A stretch of DNA of 52,479 bases from MGBC131033 sp910585655. GTDB taxonomy: Bacteria > Bacillota > Clostridia > Lachnospirales > Lachnospiraceae. The stretch spans positions 1 through 52,479 of the forward strand of contig CATBCG010000060.1 of NCBI GenBank assembly GCA_949502025.1, written 5' to 3'. Positions 1-7,834 of this stretch are shown one piece after another (position 1 is the stretch's first letter; each line of letters opens with the position of its first letter). The translations under genes and the position numbers were made by a program. Under the pieces are notes generated by a model. It ran no database searches. It was not told where the DNA came from and was given only the letters and a program-made list of their open reading frames with translations.

Positions 1-31
1 ATGGTTCAGTGTGTAGTTTTGAGGGTACTAA

Positions 32-105
32 GGCCCAATGGCTCAGTTGGTTAGAGCGCCGCCCTGTCACGGCGGAGGTCGCGGGTTCGAGTCCCGCTTA
101 GGTCG
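32..105 (+). tRNA. tRNA-Asp (anticodon GTC)
   Basis: Full cloverleaf of 74 nt: acceptor arm 32-38 pairs with 98-104 with one mismatch, T arm at 81-97 has the TTCGAGT loop, and the anticodon loop CTGTCAC carries GTC at 66-68. No CCA is encoded. It is the first of four closely packed tRNAs, probably one transcript that begins upstream of the window. Confidence 0.95.
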
Positions 106-119
106 TTGTAATTTGATAG

Positions 120-192
120 GGGATCTTAGCTCAGCTGGGAGAGCATCTGCCTTACAAGCAGAGGGTCATAGGTTCGAGCCCTATAGGTCCCA
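120..192 (+). tRNA. tRNA-Val (anticodon TAC)
   Basis: 73 nt cloverleaf. Acceptor 120-126 pairs with 185-191, the D arm contains AGCTCAGCTGGGAGAGC, and the anticodon loop CTTACAA holds TAC. It sits 14 nt after tRNA-Asp, so co-transcription and processing from one precursor is likely. Confidence 0.95.
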
Positions 193-217
193 TTGATGAG
201 AATATTATTTCTCATTT

Positions 218-303
218 GCCGGCGTGGCGGAACTGGCAGACGCACAGGACTTAAAATCCTGCGGGACTAATCTCTCGTACCGGTTCGATTCCGGTCGCCG
301 GCA
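218..303 (+). tRNA. tRNA-Leu (anticodon TAA)
   Basis: 86 nt class II tRNA with a long variable arm. Acceptor 218-224 pairs with 296-302, the anticodon stem CAGGA/TCCTG closes the loop CTTAAAA, giving TAA (reads UUA). Third gene of the tRNA cluster. Confidence 0.95.
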
Positions 304-319
304 GTTTGCTGTATTTTTT

Positions 320-393
320 GTGCGTGTAGCTCAGCTGGATAGAGCACTTGGCTACGGACCAAGGTGTCGGGAGTTCGAATCTTCTCACGCACG
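320..393 (+). tRNA. tRNA-Arg (anticodon ACG)
   Basis: 74 nt cloverleaf. Acceptor 320-326 (GTGCGTG) pairs perfectly with 386-392, and the anticodon loop CTACGGA carries ACG, whose first base is normally edited to inosine. Last tRNA of the cluster, followed by a terminator. Confidence 0.95.
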
Positions 394-409
394 TTATAAG
401 CTTATAAAA

Positions 410-440
410 AGACATTTCATTTTGTGGAATGTCTTTTTTG
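410..440 (+). terminator. Intrinsic terminator of the tRNA cluster
   Basis: Stem AGACATTTC pairs with GGAATGTCT (one G-T pair) and is followed by TTTTTT. It lies 17 nt after the tRNA-Arg gene. Confidence 0.85.
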
Positions 441-485
441 TTGTGTTTTTTTCATTGTGCAGAGGGAGTTTGGGATAAGCTTTTG

Positions 486-514
486 TTGCATATTCTATAA
501 AAATATTGTAAAAT
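486..514 (+). promoter_or_regulatory. Probable sigma-A promoter of the permease/pseudo-ATPase gene
   Basis: TTGCAT at 486-491 and TAAAAT at 509-514 are separated by 17 bp. The first start codon downstream is at 544, with GGAG at 530-533 as ribosome binding site. Moderate match to consensus. Confidence 0.5.
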
Positions 515-543
515 AAAAAAAAACGAAATGGAGTGACAAAAAA

Positions 544-2274
544 ATGCGACTATTAAAAAAAGAAGCATTGCTTTGGAGTAAGCAGTATACTCTTTGGGCT
601 TTGCTGATCATTTTGATCTTGGCGGGATATTTGGGTCATATCGGATATCCTTATTATGAGACATGGCATAATCATTGGCGTTTGCTCAATGATATCCGGT
701 TTGCTGATCCGGCGATAGAATATGCGGCACATAGTTTGTTGTGGAAGTCTATGGTAGTACATATCACGGGAAATGTAATGAATGTAATAACGGTAGTTTT
801 GCTGCTGGGTGTTTCAATGGGATTGGATTTGCACCGGAGAAGAACAGAAGGACTTTGCTTTTGCGGAGTGAAGCCAGGGAATTTATATATCAGAAGTTTT
901 CTCATTATTTTTGTAATGTCTTTGGTGCTGACAGTGATCCCTATGGGATTTGTAATACGGAGAATGAAGGACTTATTTGCAGGTTGTTTTTCTTCTTCGG
1001 ATCTTCTCTTTTTTGTAAAGCCGCTGCTTCGGCATATCTTGGATATCTTACTTTATATCAGCCTTGGGATGTTGACTTGCGTGTTGTTTTCAAGAAAACA
1101 TTATTTATTGGGTGTCGGGATGTCGCTGTTATTTTGCGGAGCGCTTAATGCGCTGCAGCATGCCCTGGCAGTAGGGATTGCAAGCGGAATTGGCGGTTCC
1201 GGGATGAATCGGAACCCGTTGGCGTATTATTTTGTAGGAGTGGATACAAGCATATTAGAACGAGAATATGTGTTGCCGCCGGGAAATGAGGTGGCTATGC
1301 AGGCATATGGAACTATTTTGTATGTGTTAGACGCTGTACTGGTGATAGTGTTCCTTGTTATCGGATTTTTATTGTTTGTACGGATGCAGAAGAAACATTT
1401 GGCAGAGAATCAAAAACCATTGACAGAGTTACAGGCAGCAGTAGCAAAAAAGGGTGATGCTAGGAAAAAAGACGGAGAAGGGACTGTTTATTACATCGTT
1501 GACAAAACCTTGCCAGAGGCTTCTCCTTTGGCAGGGCAGCTTCCAGGGCAAGGCTTTGGAATATTCCAGAAGCGGGTAGGAGAGAGTAGGAAGGAAGCGA
1601 AAAATCAGAAGGAACGAGGAGAAAAATGTTTGTATTATGCCCGCCTGGATATCTGGGATAATTTAAAGGCAATGCAGCTTCAGCAAAAAGGTGTGGAAGC
1701 TGCCGACGTACAAAAGGTGGTACAGGAAGTTTGCTTAGACGGTCAAAATGAGCGTCGGAAGGAATTGCGGATTTATACGCCAGATATGTTGCTTTGCTAT
1801 GAACTGGCTGCAATGCGGCTTTGTGGGGCGAAGCTTCTGATTCCGGATACCGTGGTAGACGGAACCGATCTGGAAGGACGGAACCTGATCAAAGCTGCCA
1901 TATCCAAAGTCAAGCAGAGCGGGGCAGATATCTTTTTAAGGGGACGAAATGTCGAGGATTTATATACGGCGGTAGATTATTTTCTGGTATATCATGAAAA
2001 GCAGATAGAGATGGTTTCTAGGGAGCAGCTAGAACGGGAGGCTGATTTGAACATCCGTCTTCAGACAGACGATAAGAAACGGACGGAGCAGGTGTTAAAC
2101 AATCTCGTTCCGGAAGAATATCGATATCAGGAAGAAGAGGATACCTATTCTCTTTTTTCCCACACAATAACAGAGGAGATATTGCGGGAAAAGCTGAAAG
2201 CGGTAGGTGTGACAATCCGCAGTCTGGAATGGAAAGGGCATAACGTACAAGAGGTATTTAAAAAGTATCTTTGA
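544..2274 (+). CDS. ABC-type permease fused to a degenerate ABC ATPase half
   Basis: 576 aa protein. Residues about 15-290 hold roughly six hydrophobic membrane segments arranged like an ABC-2 permease. The cytosolic rest, about 350-576, reads as the C-terminal half of an ABC ATPase: a WDNL...G helical part, then KLLIPDTVVDGTD where a Walker B/D-loop normally reads LLILDEPTxGLD, then FLRGRNVEDL in place of the H-loop FLSSHxLEEL, then an accessory tail starting near SREQLE. No Walker A P-loop, Q-loop or LSGGQ signature is visible, and the Walker B glutamate and the switch histidine are replaced. I infer a membrane protein with a catalytically dead, truncated ATPase-like domain, perhaps a regulatory or assembly partner of an ABC exporter encoded elsewhere. 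No partner ATPase lies beside it. The ATPase relationship rests on motif alignment by eye. RBS GGAG precedes the ATG by 10 nt. Confidence 0.6.
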   Translation: MRLLKKEALLWSKQYTLWALLIILILAGYLGHIGYPYYETWHNHWRLLNDIRFADPAIEYAAHSLLWKSMVVHITGNVMNVITVVLLLGVSMGLDLHRRRTEGLCFCGVKPGNLYIRSFLIIFVMSLVLTVIPMGFVIRRMKDLFAGCFSSSDLLFFVKPLLRHILDILLYISLGMLTCVLFSRKHYLLGVGMSLLFCGALNALQHALAVGIASGIGGSGMNRNPLAYYFVGVDTSILEREYVLPPGNEVAMQAYGTILYVLDAVLVIVFLVIGFLLFVRMQKKHLAENQKPLTELQAAVAKKGDARKKDGEGTVYYIVDKTLPEASPLAGQLPGQGFGIFQKRVGESRKEAKNQKERGEKCLYYARLDIWDNLKAMQLQQKGVEAADVQKVVQEVCLDGQNERRKELRIYTPDMLLCYELAAMRLCGAKLLIPDTVVDGTDLEGRNLIKAAISKVKQSGADIFLRGRNVEDLYTAVDYFLVYHEKQIEMVSREQLEREADLNIRLQTDDKKRTEQVLNNLVPEEYRYQEEEDTYSLFSHTITEEILREKLKAVGVTIRSLEWKGHNVQEVFKKYL

Positions 2275-2354
2275 AGCGAAGAGAAGAAAATAGAGTGAAA
2301 AGAGATTAAATTATTAAATTTTTCTTAAAAAAGAGTAGCTTTTTCTTTAGAATT

Positions 2355-2363
2355 TGGTATAAT
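2355..2363 (+). promoter_or_regulatory. Extended -10 promoter of the purine permease gene
   Basis: TGGTATAAT at 2355-2363 is a perfect extended -10 element; the -35 region is weak. Transcription would start near 2370, directly before the structured leader. Confidence 0.65.
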
Positions 2364-2372
2364 GAACGAGTA

Positions 2373-2488
2373 AGCGTGTGAAAGACAGCCTTGTCAGGCA
2401 GAGGTTGTCTTTGGATACGCTGCAGCAGACAGGAAATACTATGTCAAGGCGACATTGCTGCTAAAACGACATAGCAAAAACGGTCTGC
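2373..2488 (+). ncRNA. Two-domain structured 5' leader of the NCS2 purine permease
   Basis: Domain 1: AGCGT (2373-2377) pairs with ACGCT (2417-2421), enclosing an internal loop and a 9 bp stem, 2382-2390 with 2403-2411, capped by a 12 nt loop. Domain 2: GCAGAC (2425-2430) pairs with GTCTGC (2483-2488), enclosing CTATGTC (2439-2445) paired with GACATAG (2468-2474). The shine-dalgarno AAAGGAG follows at 2511-2517. It does not match the purine riboswitch consensus, and I cannot assign it to a known class. A regulatory leader is inferred from structure and position. Confidence 0.45.
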
Positions 2489-2526
2489 AGGTTTCTGTAA
2501 ACCAAACAACAAAGGAGAAGAATGGT

Positions 2527-3897
2527 ATGTTGGAAAGGTTTTTTAAACTGAAAGAAAACGACACCAATGTAAAGACAGAAGTTTTGGCTGGATTGACGAC
2601 ATTTATGACAATGGCGTACATTCTGGCAGTAAATCCAAGCATCTTATCGATAACAGGGATGGATCCAAGCGCGATTTTGATTGCGACGGCTCTGGCTTCC
2701 TTTATCGGTACGTTGCTGATGGCTCTGATGGCAAATTATCCGTTTGCCCTGGCGCCGGGGATGGGGTTGAATGCGTACTTTGCGTATACGGTCGTATTGG
2801 GAATGGGATATTCCTGGCAGGTAGCGCTGCTCGCTGTGTTTGTAGAGGGACTTATTTTTATCGTTCTTTCTATTACAAATGTGCGTGAGGCGATTTTTAA
2901 TGCGATTCCGGCTACCCTAAAGTCTGCGGTCAGCGTGGGCATCGGCTTATTTATCGCTTTTATCGGGTTACAGGATGCGAAGCTGATTGTAGCGAGCGAA
3001 GCGACGCTTGTTACGTATCAGACCTTTAAGGGAGCAACGTTCCAATCGGTTGGAATTACGGCTATTTTAGCCTTGATTGGGGTCCTGATTACCGCTGTTT
3101 TGCTGATCAAAAAGGTAAAGGGCGGGATTCTTTTTGGAATTATAGCAACCTGGGTTTTGGGTATGCTTTGTGAACTGCTTGGATTGTATGTACCAAATCT
3201 AGATATCGGTATGTATTCTACCATCCCAAGCGGAATCATCAGCTTTAATTTTTCTTCGTTCGGAACAACGTTTGGGGCGATGTTTAAGGCAGATTTTTCT
3301 TCCGTCAATATCGGAGATTTCATCGTCATTATGTTCGCCTTTCTGTTTGTAGATATGTTTGATACGATAGGAACGTTGATTGGTGTATCTTCTAAAGCAG
3401 ATATGTTAGATAAGGACGGCAAGCTGCCGAGAATCAAGCCGGCGCTTCTTTCCGATGCGATTGCAACCAGTGTCGGCGCATTGTTCGGGACTTCTACGAC
3501 GACGACTTATGTAGAGAGTGCGTCCGGTGTGACGGCAGGAGGACGGACTGGTCTGACAGCGGCTGTTACGTCTGTGCTGTTTTTGTTGGCAGTGATTTTC
3601 TCACCATTGTTTTTGGCGATTCCATCTTTTGCGATTGCTCCGGCATTGATTGTCGTTGGATTCTATATGATGGGTTCTGTAGTCAAAATTGATTTTGAGG
3701 ATATGTCTGATGCGATTCCGGCGTTTTTATGTATCATTGCAATGCCGTTGGCGTACAGTATTTCCGAAGGAATTGCCATTGGCGTGATTTCCTGGACATT
3801 GATCAATGTGATCACCGGAAAGGCAAAAGAAAAGAAGATCAGCGTTTTGATGTATGTGCTGACGCTGCTGTTTATCTTAAAGTATATTTTCCTATAA
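2527..3897 (+). CDS. pbuG: NCS2 family purine permease (guanine/hypoxanthine/adenine type)
   Basis: 456 aa integral membrane protein with 12 or more hydrophobic segments, importing purine bases, probably by proton symport. The N-terminal motif TFMTMAYILAVNP and the following ALAPGMGLNAYFAYTV are hallmarks of the AzgA/PbuG branch of the NCS2 family, as is the FDTIGTLIGV segment around residue 280. Length fits the family. The reading frame stays open upstream to 2455, but the ATG at 2527 is chosen because AAAGGAG lies at 2511-2517 and homology begins there. A 155 nt structured leader precedes it and a uracil permease follows 74 nt downstream, so the pair serves nucleobase salvage. Substrate within the purines cannot be told from sequence. 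Confidence 0.88.
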   Translation: MLERFFKLKENDTNVKTEVLAGLTTFMTMAYILAVNPSILSITGMDPSAILIATALASFIGTLLMALMANYPFALAPGMGLNAYFAYTVVLGMGYSWQVALLAVFVEGLIFIVLSITNVREAIFNAIPATLKSAVSVGIGLFIAFIGLQDAKLIVASEATLVTYQTFKGATFQSVGITAILALIGVLITAVLLIKKVKGGILFGIIATWVLGMLCELLGLYVPNLDIGMYSTIPSGIISFNFSSFGTTFGAMFKADFSSVNIGDFIVIMFAFLFVDMFDTIGTLIGVSSKADMLDKDGKLPRIKPALLSDAIATSVGALFGTSTTTTYVESASGVTAGGRTGLTAAVTSVLFLLAVIFSPLFLAIPSFAIAPALIVVGFYMMGSVVKIDFEDMSDAIPAFLCIIAMPLAYSISEGIAIGVISWTLINVITGKAKEKKISVLMYVLTLLFILKYIFL

Positions 3898-3971
3898 GAA
3901 AAGAATCAAAGGCGGCTGTTATCCTGGTTGATAACAGCCCGTTTTATGAGAGAAAATAATGGAGGTATTTT

Positions 3972-5387
3972 ATGGCTGCGAAAGAAAAGATTGAAATTGG
4001 GAACCAGAGCATTGAGGATGCAAGGGCATTGGGTATTCCAAGAATGCTGATTTTAGGCTTTCAGCATACGTTTGCCATGTTTGGCGCCACGGTTCTGGTG
4101 CCGCTTTTAACAGGGTTGGACATGCAGACGACGTTGCTGATGGCAGGTCTTGGAACATTGTTGTTCCATTTGATTACCAAAGGAAAGGTGCCGATTTTTT
4201 TGGGTTCCTCATTTGCTTTCCTGGGCGGGTATGCAGGTGTGACGGCAATGGCTCCGGAGGGAGCAGAGGCGGCGTCGATGCTTCCATACGCTTGTCTTGG
4301 CGTGGCTTGCGCAGGATTGGTTTATCTGGTACTGGCGGCATTTTTTGCCATTTTTGATGTACGGAAGGTAATGCGCTTTTTCCCTCCGGTTGTCACAGGA
4401 CCGATTATCATTGCGATTGGTTTAAGCCTGGCAGGAAGCGCGGTAGGAAATTGTAAGACAAACTGGATTTTGGCGTTGATTGCCTTGATTACGATTATTG
4501 TGTTTAATATCTGGGGCAGAGGAATGGCAAAGATTATTCCGATTCTCTTAGGCGTGTTGGTTTCGGTCGGAGCGGCAGTGATTTTGGCGCTGGTATGCGG
4601 GCAAAGTATCGAGATAGGAGGCAGTACGTATATTGCGATTGCCGGAAATGAAAATATGCTGATTTTTGACCAGGCGAAGCTTGACGCGTTAAAGAGCGCG
4701 GCTTGGATAGGATTTCCAATCAAGGCTTCGGAAATGGTATTTGGCAATATTAAGGACTCTTCACTGGCAGTCAGTGCGATTGTAGCGATTGTACCGATTG
4801 CCCTGGCGTCGATGATGGAACACATCGGGGATATTTCCGCGGTAAGTGCAACAACCGGGCATAACTTTCTGGCGGATCCGGGCTTAAAGAAAACGTTGGT
4901 AGGCGATGGTCTGGCAACCTCTCTTTCTTCTTTGTTTGGAGGACCGGCGAATACGACTTATGGAGAGAATACCGGAGTACTTGCGCTGACCAGAGTATAC
5001 GATCCAAGAGTGGTACGGATTGCAGCAGTTGTAGCGATTATTCTTTCCTTTTCTCCAAAGATCGCTGCTGTTATCAACCTTCTTCCAACGGCGGTTATCG
5101 GCGGAATATCCTTTATCCTTTATGGTATGATTTCCGGAATCGGTGTGCGGAATGTGGTAGAAAACAAAGTAGACTTGACAAAGAGCCGAAACTTGATTAT
5201 TACGGCGGTCATTTTGGTCTGTGCATTGGGTATCGGCAGCATTGATTTTTCCATCGGAAAATTTGATATTAAGCTGACAGCGCTGGCAGTCGCCGCTATC
5301 GCCGGGATTTTCCTCAACGCGGTTTTGCCTGGAAACGACTATGAATTTCAGGCAGAAGAATATGTGATGAACAAAGGCGGAAAATAA
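3972..5387 (+). CDS. uraA: Uracil permease (NCS2, UraA/PyrP branch)
   Basis: 471 aa membrane protein importing uracil with protons. Near the N-terminus FGATVLVPLLTGL and FHLITKGKVPIFLGSSFAF are typical UraA motifs lining the first transmembrane helices. Near residue 280 MMEHIGDISAVS supplies the family glutamate, and GGPANTTYGENTG near residue 320 is the NCS2 signature that helps bind the base. About 14 hydrophobic segments are present, as in UraA. ATG follows AATGGAGG with 7 nt spacing. It lies 74 nt after the purine permease with no obvious promoter between, so co-transcription is likely, and a strong terminator follows. A xanthine/uric acid substrate is less likely given the GSSFAF motif, but not excluded. 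Confidence 0.85.
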   Translation: MAAKEKIEIGNQSIEDARALGIPRMLILGFQHTFAMFGATVLVPLLTGLDMQTTLLMAGLGTLLFHLITKGKVPIFLGSSFAFLGGYAGVTAMAPEGAEAASMLPYACLGVACAGLVYLVLAAFFAIFDVRKVMRFFPPVVTGPIIIAIGLSLAGSAVGNCKTNWILALIALITIIVFNIWGRGMAKIIPILLGVLVSVGAAVILALVCGQSIEIGGSTYIAIAGNENMLIFDQAKLDALKSAAWIGFPIKASEMVFGNIKDSSLAVSAIVAIVPIALASMMEHIGDISAVSATTGHNFLADPGLKKTLVGDGLATSLSSLFGGPANTTYGENTGVLALTRVYDPRVVRIAAVVAIILSFSPKIAAVINLLPTAVIGGISFILYGMISGIGVRNVVENKVDLTKSRNLIITAVILVCALGIGSIDFSIGKFDIKLTALAVAAIAGIFLNAVLPGNDYEFQAEEYVMNKGGK

Positions 5388-5408
5388 AAAACAATAAGAA
5401 GAAAAAAG

Positions 5409-5445
5409 AGAAAGCTCTGCAAAGTAAATTCTGCAGAGCTTTCTT
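5409..5445 (+). terminator. Bidirectional terminator between uraA and parC
   Basis: A 13 bp perfect stem, AGAAAGCTCTGCA paired with TGCAGAGCTTTCT, sits between the convergent genes. The flanking A-rich and T-containing tracts allow it to work for both strands. Confidence 0.8.
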
Positions 5446-5448
5446 GCA

Positions 5449-5502
5449 TGATATGATAAGAAAGTTCTCCGGGCAAGATACTCATTCGCGCAAGTAGAAG
5501 AT
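5449..5502. repeat. Dispersed intergenic repeat R1, short form
   Basis: ATGATAAGAAAGTTCTCC followed directly by GGGCAAGAT and a CATTCGCGC tail. Compared with the full copies at 25989 and 52245 it lacks the segment between two CTCC words, as if deleted between those direct repeats. Confidence 0.55.
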
Positions 5503-5510
5503 GTTGCCGG

Positions 5511-7760
5511 TTAGGTCAAAGTAGCTTTCTGTCCTTTTGCCGCTCTTGTACGGTTACGGATTTTTTTCACACTGTACGGTCTGTCCTGATAGAAAAAGAA
5601 TTCTGTATCAGGAGGAACAGCGTCGGCGTAGACAAGACAATCGTCTGCCTCCAGGGTAATTCCACGGACGCCTCGTCCGGTCTTTTTCATTTCGCTGACC
5701 TGAGAGAGCGGGAAGCCAAGGGAGAGCTGCTTTTTGGTATATAAAATGACTTTTCGGTTGTCCGCTAAAATGTCGGCGGCGGATAAGACGACTACGGCGC
5801 AGATCGTATCGCCATCCTCTAGTTTTGTGGAGCTGATACAAGCGCGGTTCGTTTCAAATTCGGCTCCGGATACCAGCTTGACATAGCCCTTTGCCGTAGC
5901 AAAAAAGAGCTGTGCTTCAAAAAGCGATTCAAAGGAACTGTAAAGTAAGATTTCTTCTTTGCCTACTTTGCAGAGATTATGGACGAGCGTCCCTTTGTCG
6001 CGGATCCGGCATTTTGGTATCTGCATCGCTTTTAGCTGGTACATATTGCCTTCGGCAGTAAACAGGCAAAGCTTGTCGTTGTTTTTCATACAGAGGATAT
6101 GCGGGTAGTCGCGCAGCGTTTCCTCGGTCAGACGGGTATAGCTGGCAGAATCCAAAGACTTCATATAGCCGAATTTATCGATCAGCACGTAGATGTCCTC
6201 AATTTTGATTTCTTCCACATAGTCCGTTCCCTGTAAGTTGGCAAGCTCGGTTTTCCGCGGGGCTGCAAACAGCTTTTTATAGTCGCGCAAACGGGCTTTG
6301 ATGATTTTATATAATTCTTTCTGATCGCTTAAAATCAATTCATACTGCTTAATATGTTCGAGTAAAGTGTCGTTTTCCTCATGCAGCTTTAAAATTTCCA
6401 AGCCAATCAATTTGCTAAGCTGCATCGTCAGGATCGCCTCTGCCTGGCGTTCAGTAAAGTCTAATTTGGACGCCTGCTTTTTGGACGCTGCCGACTTAAA
6501 TTTGATATCGGTCGTTTCACCGTGCGTCAAACATCCCTTAGCCTGCTTGACAGAGGAGCTTCCGCGGAGAATTTCTATAATCAGGTCGATTACGTCGGTC
6601 GCGCGGATTAAGCCCTCTACGATTTCGAGTCGGGCTTTGGCTTTTTTTAGCAGGTAGTCATATTCCTTTTGGTAAAGCTCTTCCTGAAACCGGACAAACT
6701 CCTCTAAAATGCTCTTTAGGGTGAAGGTAACAGGCTGCTGATCTTTGACTGCCAACAGGTTGACGGAATAGGTGTCCTCTAAGGCAGTTTTTTTGTAGAG
6801 ACCATTTAACAGGTTGTCTACATCCCGATCTTTTTTGACTTCAATGACGATACGGATGCCTTCTTTGGAGGATTCGTCCCGTACGTCATAAATTTCATCG
6901 AATACTTTATCCTTCATCAAAGCGACGATCGCTTCGACCAGACGCGACTTATTTCCGGCAGAAGGGTAAGGGATTTCCGTAACGACGATATTTTTCCGCC
7001 CGGAGTCTCCCGGTTCTATCTCGGTTTTGGCGCGGACACGAAGCCTGCCTTCTCCCGATTCATAGATGACCCGAAGATCGTTGCTGTTCGTGATTGTGCC
7101 GCCAGTCGGAAAATCCGGACCAGGAATATGCGTCATCAGCTTTTCTACGGTAATCGAAGGATTGTCCATATAGGCAATGACACCATTGATCACTTCTGCC
7201 GGATTGTGAGGCGGGATATTAGTCGCCATTCCTACGGCGATTCCGGTAGTGCCGTTAATCAACAGGTTTGGAATCATCGAAGGGAGGACAACAGGCTCCT
7301 TTTCGCTTTCGTCAAAGTTTGGTATAAAGTCAACCAGTCCCTTGTCCAGACCGGTTAAAAGCGTCATCGCCCCTTTGGAAAGCCTGGCTTCGGTATAACG
7401 CATAGCAGCAGCAGAATCTCCGTCGATAGAACCGAAGTTTCCATGACCGTCTACGAGGGGAATCGAGAGAGAATAGTCCTCGGACATATGCACCAGGGCA
7501 TCGTAGATCGAAGAGTCGCCGTGCGGGTGGTATTTACCCATCGTATCACCGACGATACGGGCGCTTTTCCGGTGCGGCTTGTCCGGAGCCAGTCCCAGTT
7601 CGTCCATCGCGTATAAAATCCGGCGCTGCACGGGTTTTAGACCGTCTCTGACATCCGGCAGGGCTCTGGCAATGATAACGCTCATGGCATAATCCCGGTA
7701 GGAGGTTTTCATCTCCTCCGAGAAATCCACGGCAATGATAGAATCGTTTTGCTTTGACAT
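5511..7760 (-). CDS. parC: DNA topoisomerase IV subunit A (ParC-type)
   Basis: 749 aa type IIA topoisomerase breakage-reunion subunit; with ParE it decatenates and relaxes DNA. SYRDYAMSVIIARALPD and DGLKPVQRRILY open the winged-helix domain. The catalytic tyrosine is Y122 in MRYTEARLSK. The quinolone region reads HPHGDSSIYDALV with S83 and D87 present, the usual sensitive residues. The coiled-coil gate domain runs to about residue 490, followed by a beta-pinwheel tail. No canonical GyrA box (QRRGGKG) is seen in that tail; the nearest sequence is TGRGVRGI, and this together with the modest length argues for ParC rather than GyrA. It lies 74 nt downstream of parE on the same strand, with a TAGGAGA ribosome binding site. 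A second gyrase paralogue cannot be strictly ruled out. Confidence 0.82.
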   Translation of the reverse strand: MSKQNDSIIAVDFSEEMKTSYRDYAMSVIIARALPDVRDGLKPVQRRILYAMDELGLAPDKPHRKSARIVGDTMGKYHPHGDSSIYDALVHMSEDYSLSIPLVDGHGNFGSIDGDSAAAMRYTEARLSKGAMTLLTGLDKGLVDFIPNFDESEKEPVVLPSMIPNLLINGTTGIAVGMATNIPPHNPAEVINGVIAYMDNPSITVEKLMTHIPGPDFPTGGTITNSNDLRVIYESGEGRLRVRAKTEIEPGDSGRKNIVVTEIPYPSAGNKSRLVEAIVALMKDKVFDEIYDVRDESSKEGIRIVIEVKKDRDVDNLLNGLYKKTALEDTYSVNLLAVKDQQPVTFTLKSILEEFVRFQEELYQKEYDYLLKKAKARLEIVEGLIRATDVIDLIIEILRGSSSVKQAKGCLTHGETTDIKFKSAASKKQASKLDFTERQAEAILTMQLSKLIGLEILKLHEENDTLLEHIKQYELILSDQKELYKIIKARLRDYKKLFAAPRKTELANLQGTDYVEEIKIEDIYVLIDKFGYMKSLDSASYTRLTEETLRDYPHILCMKNNDKLCLFTAEGNMYQLKAMQIPKCRIRDKGTLVHNLCKVGKEEILLYSSFESLFEAQLFFATAKGYVKLVSGAEFETNRACISSTKLEDGDTICAVVVLSAADILADNRKVILYTKKQLSLGFPLSQVSEMKKTGRGVRGITLEADDCLVYADAVPPDTEFFFYQDRPYSVKKIRNRTRAAKGQKATLT

Positions 7761-7834
7761 AATCAGTTCTCCTAATTCATATCTGAAATCTATAAACGTT
7801 ATTATCGTTTTTTATTACATGATATCAGGCAGGT

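Noticed and set aside
224..478. 84-codon open frame over the tRNA cluster
   Set aside because: It runs through tRNA-Leu and tRNA-Arg and has no ribosome binding site.
741..1148. 135-codon frame inside the permease gene
   Set aside because: Alternative-frame shadow of the 544-2274 gene, without start signals.
2355..2526. Purine riboswitch
   Set aside because: The conserved core of the purine aptamer was not found; only generic structure remains.
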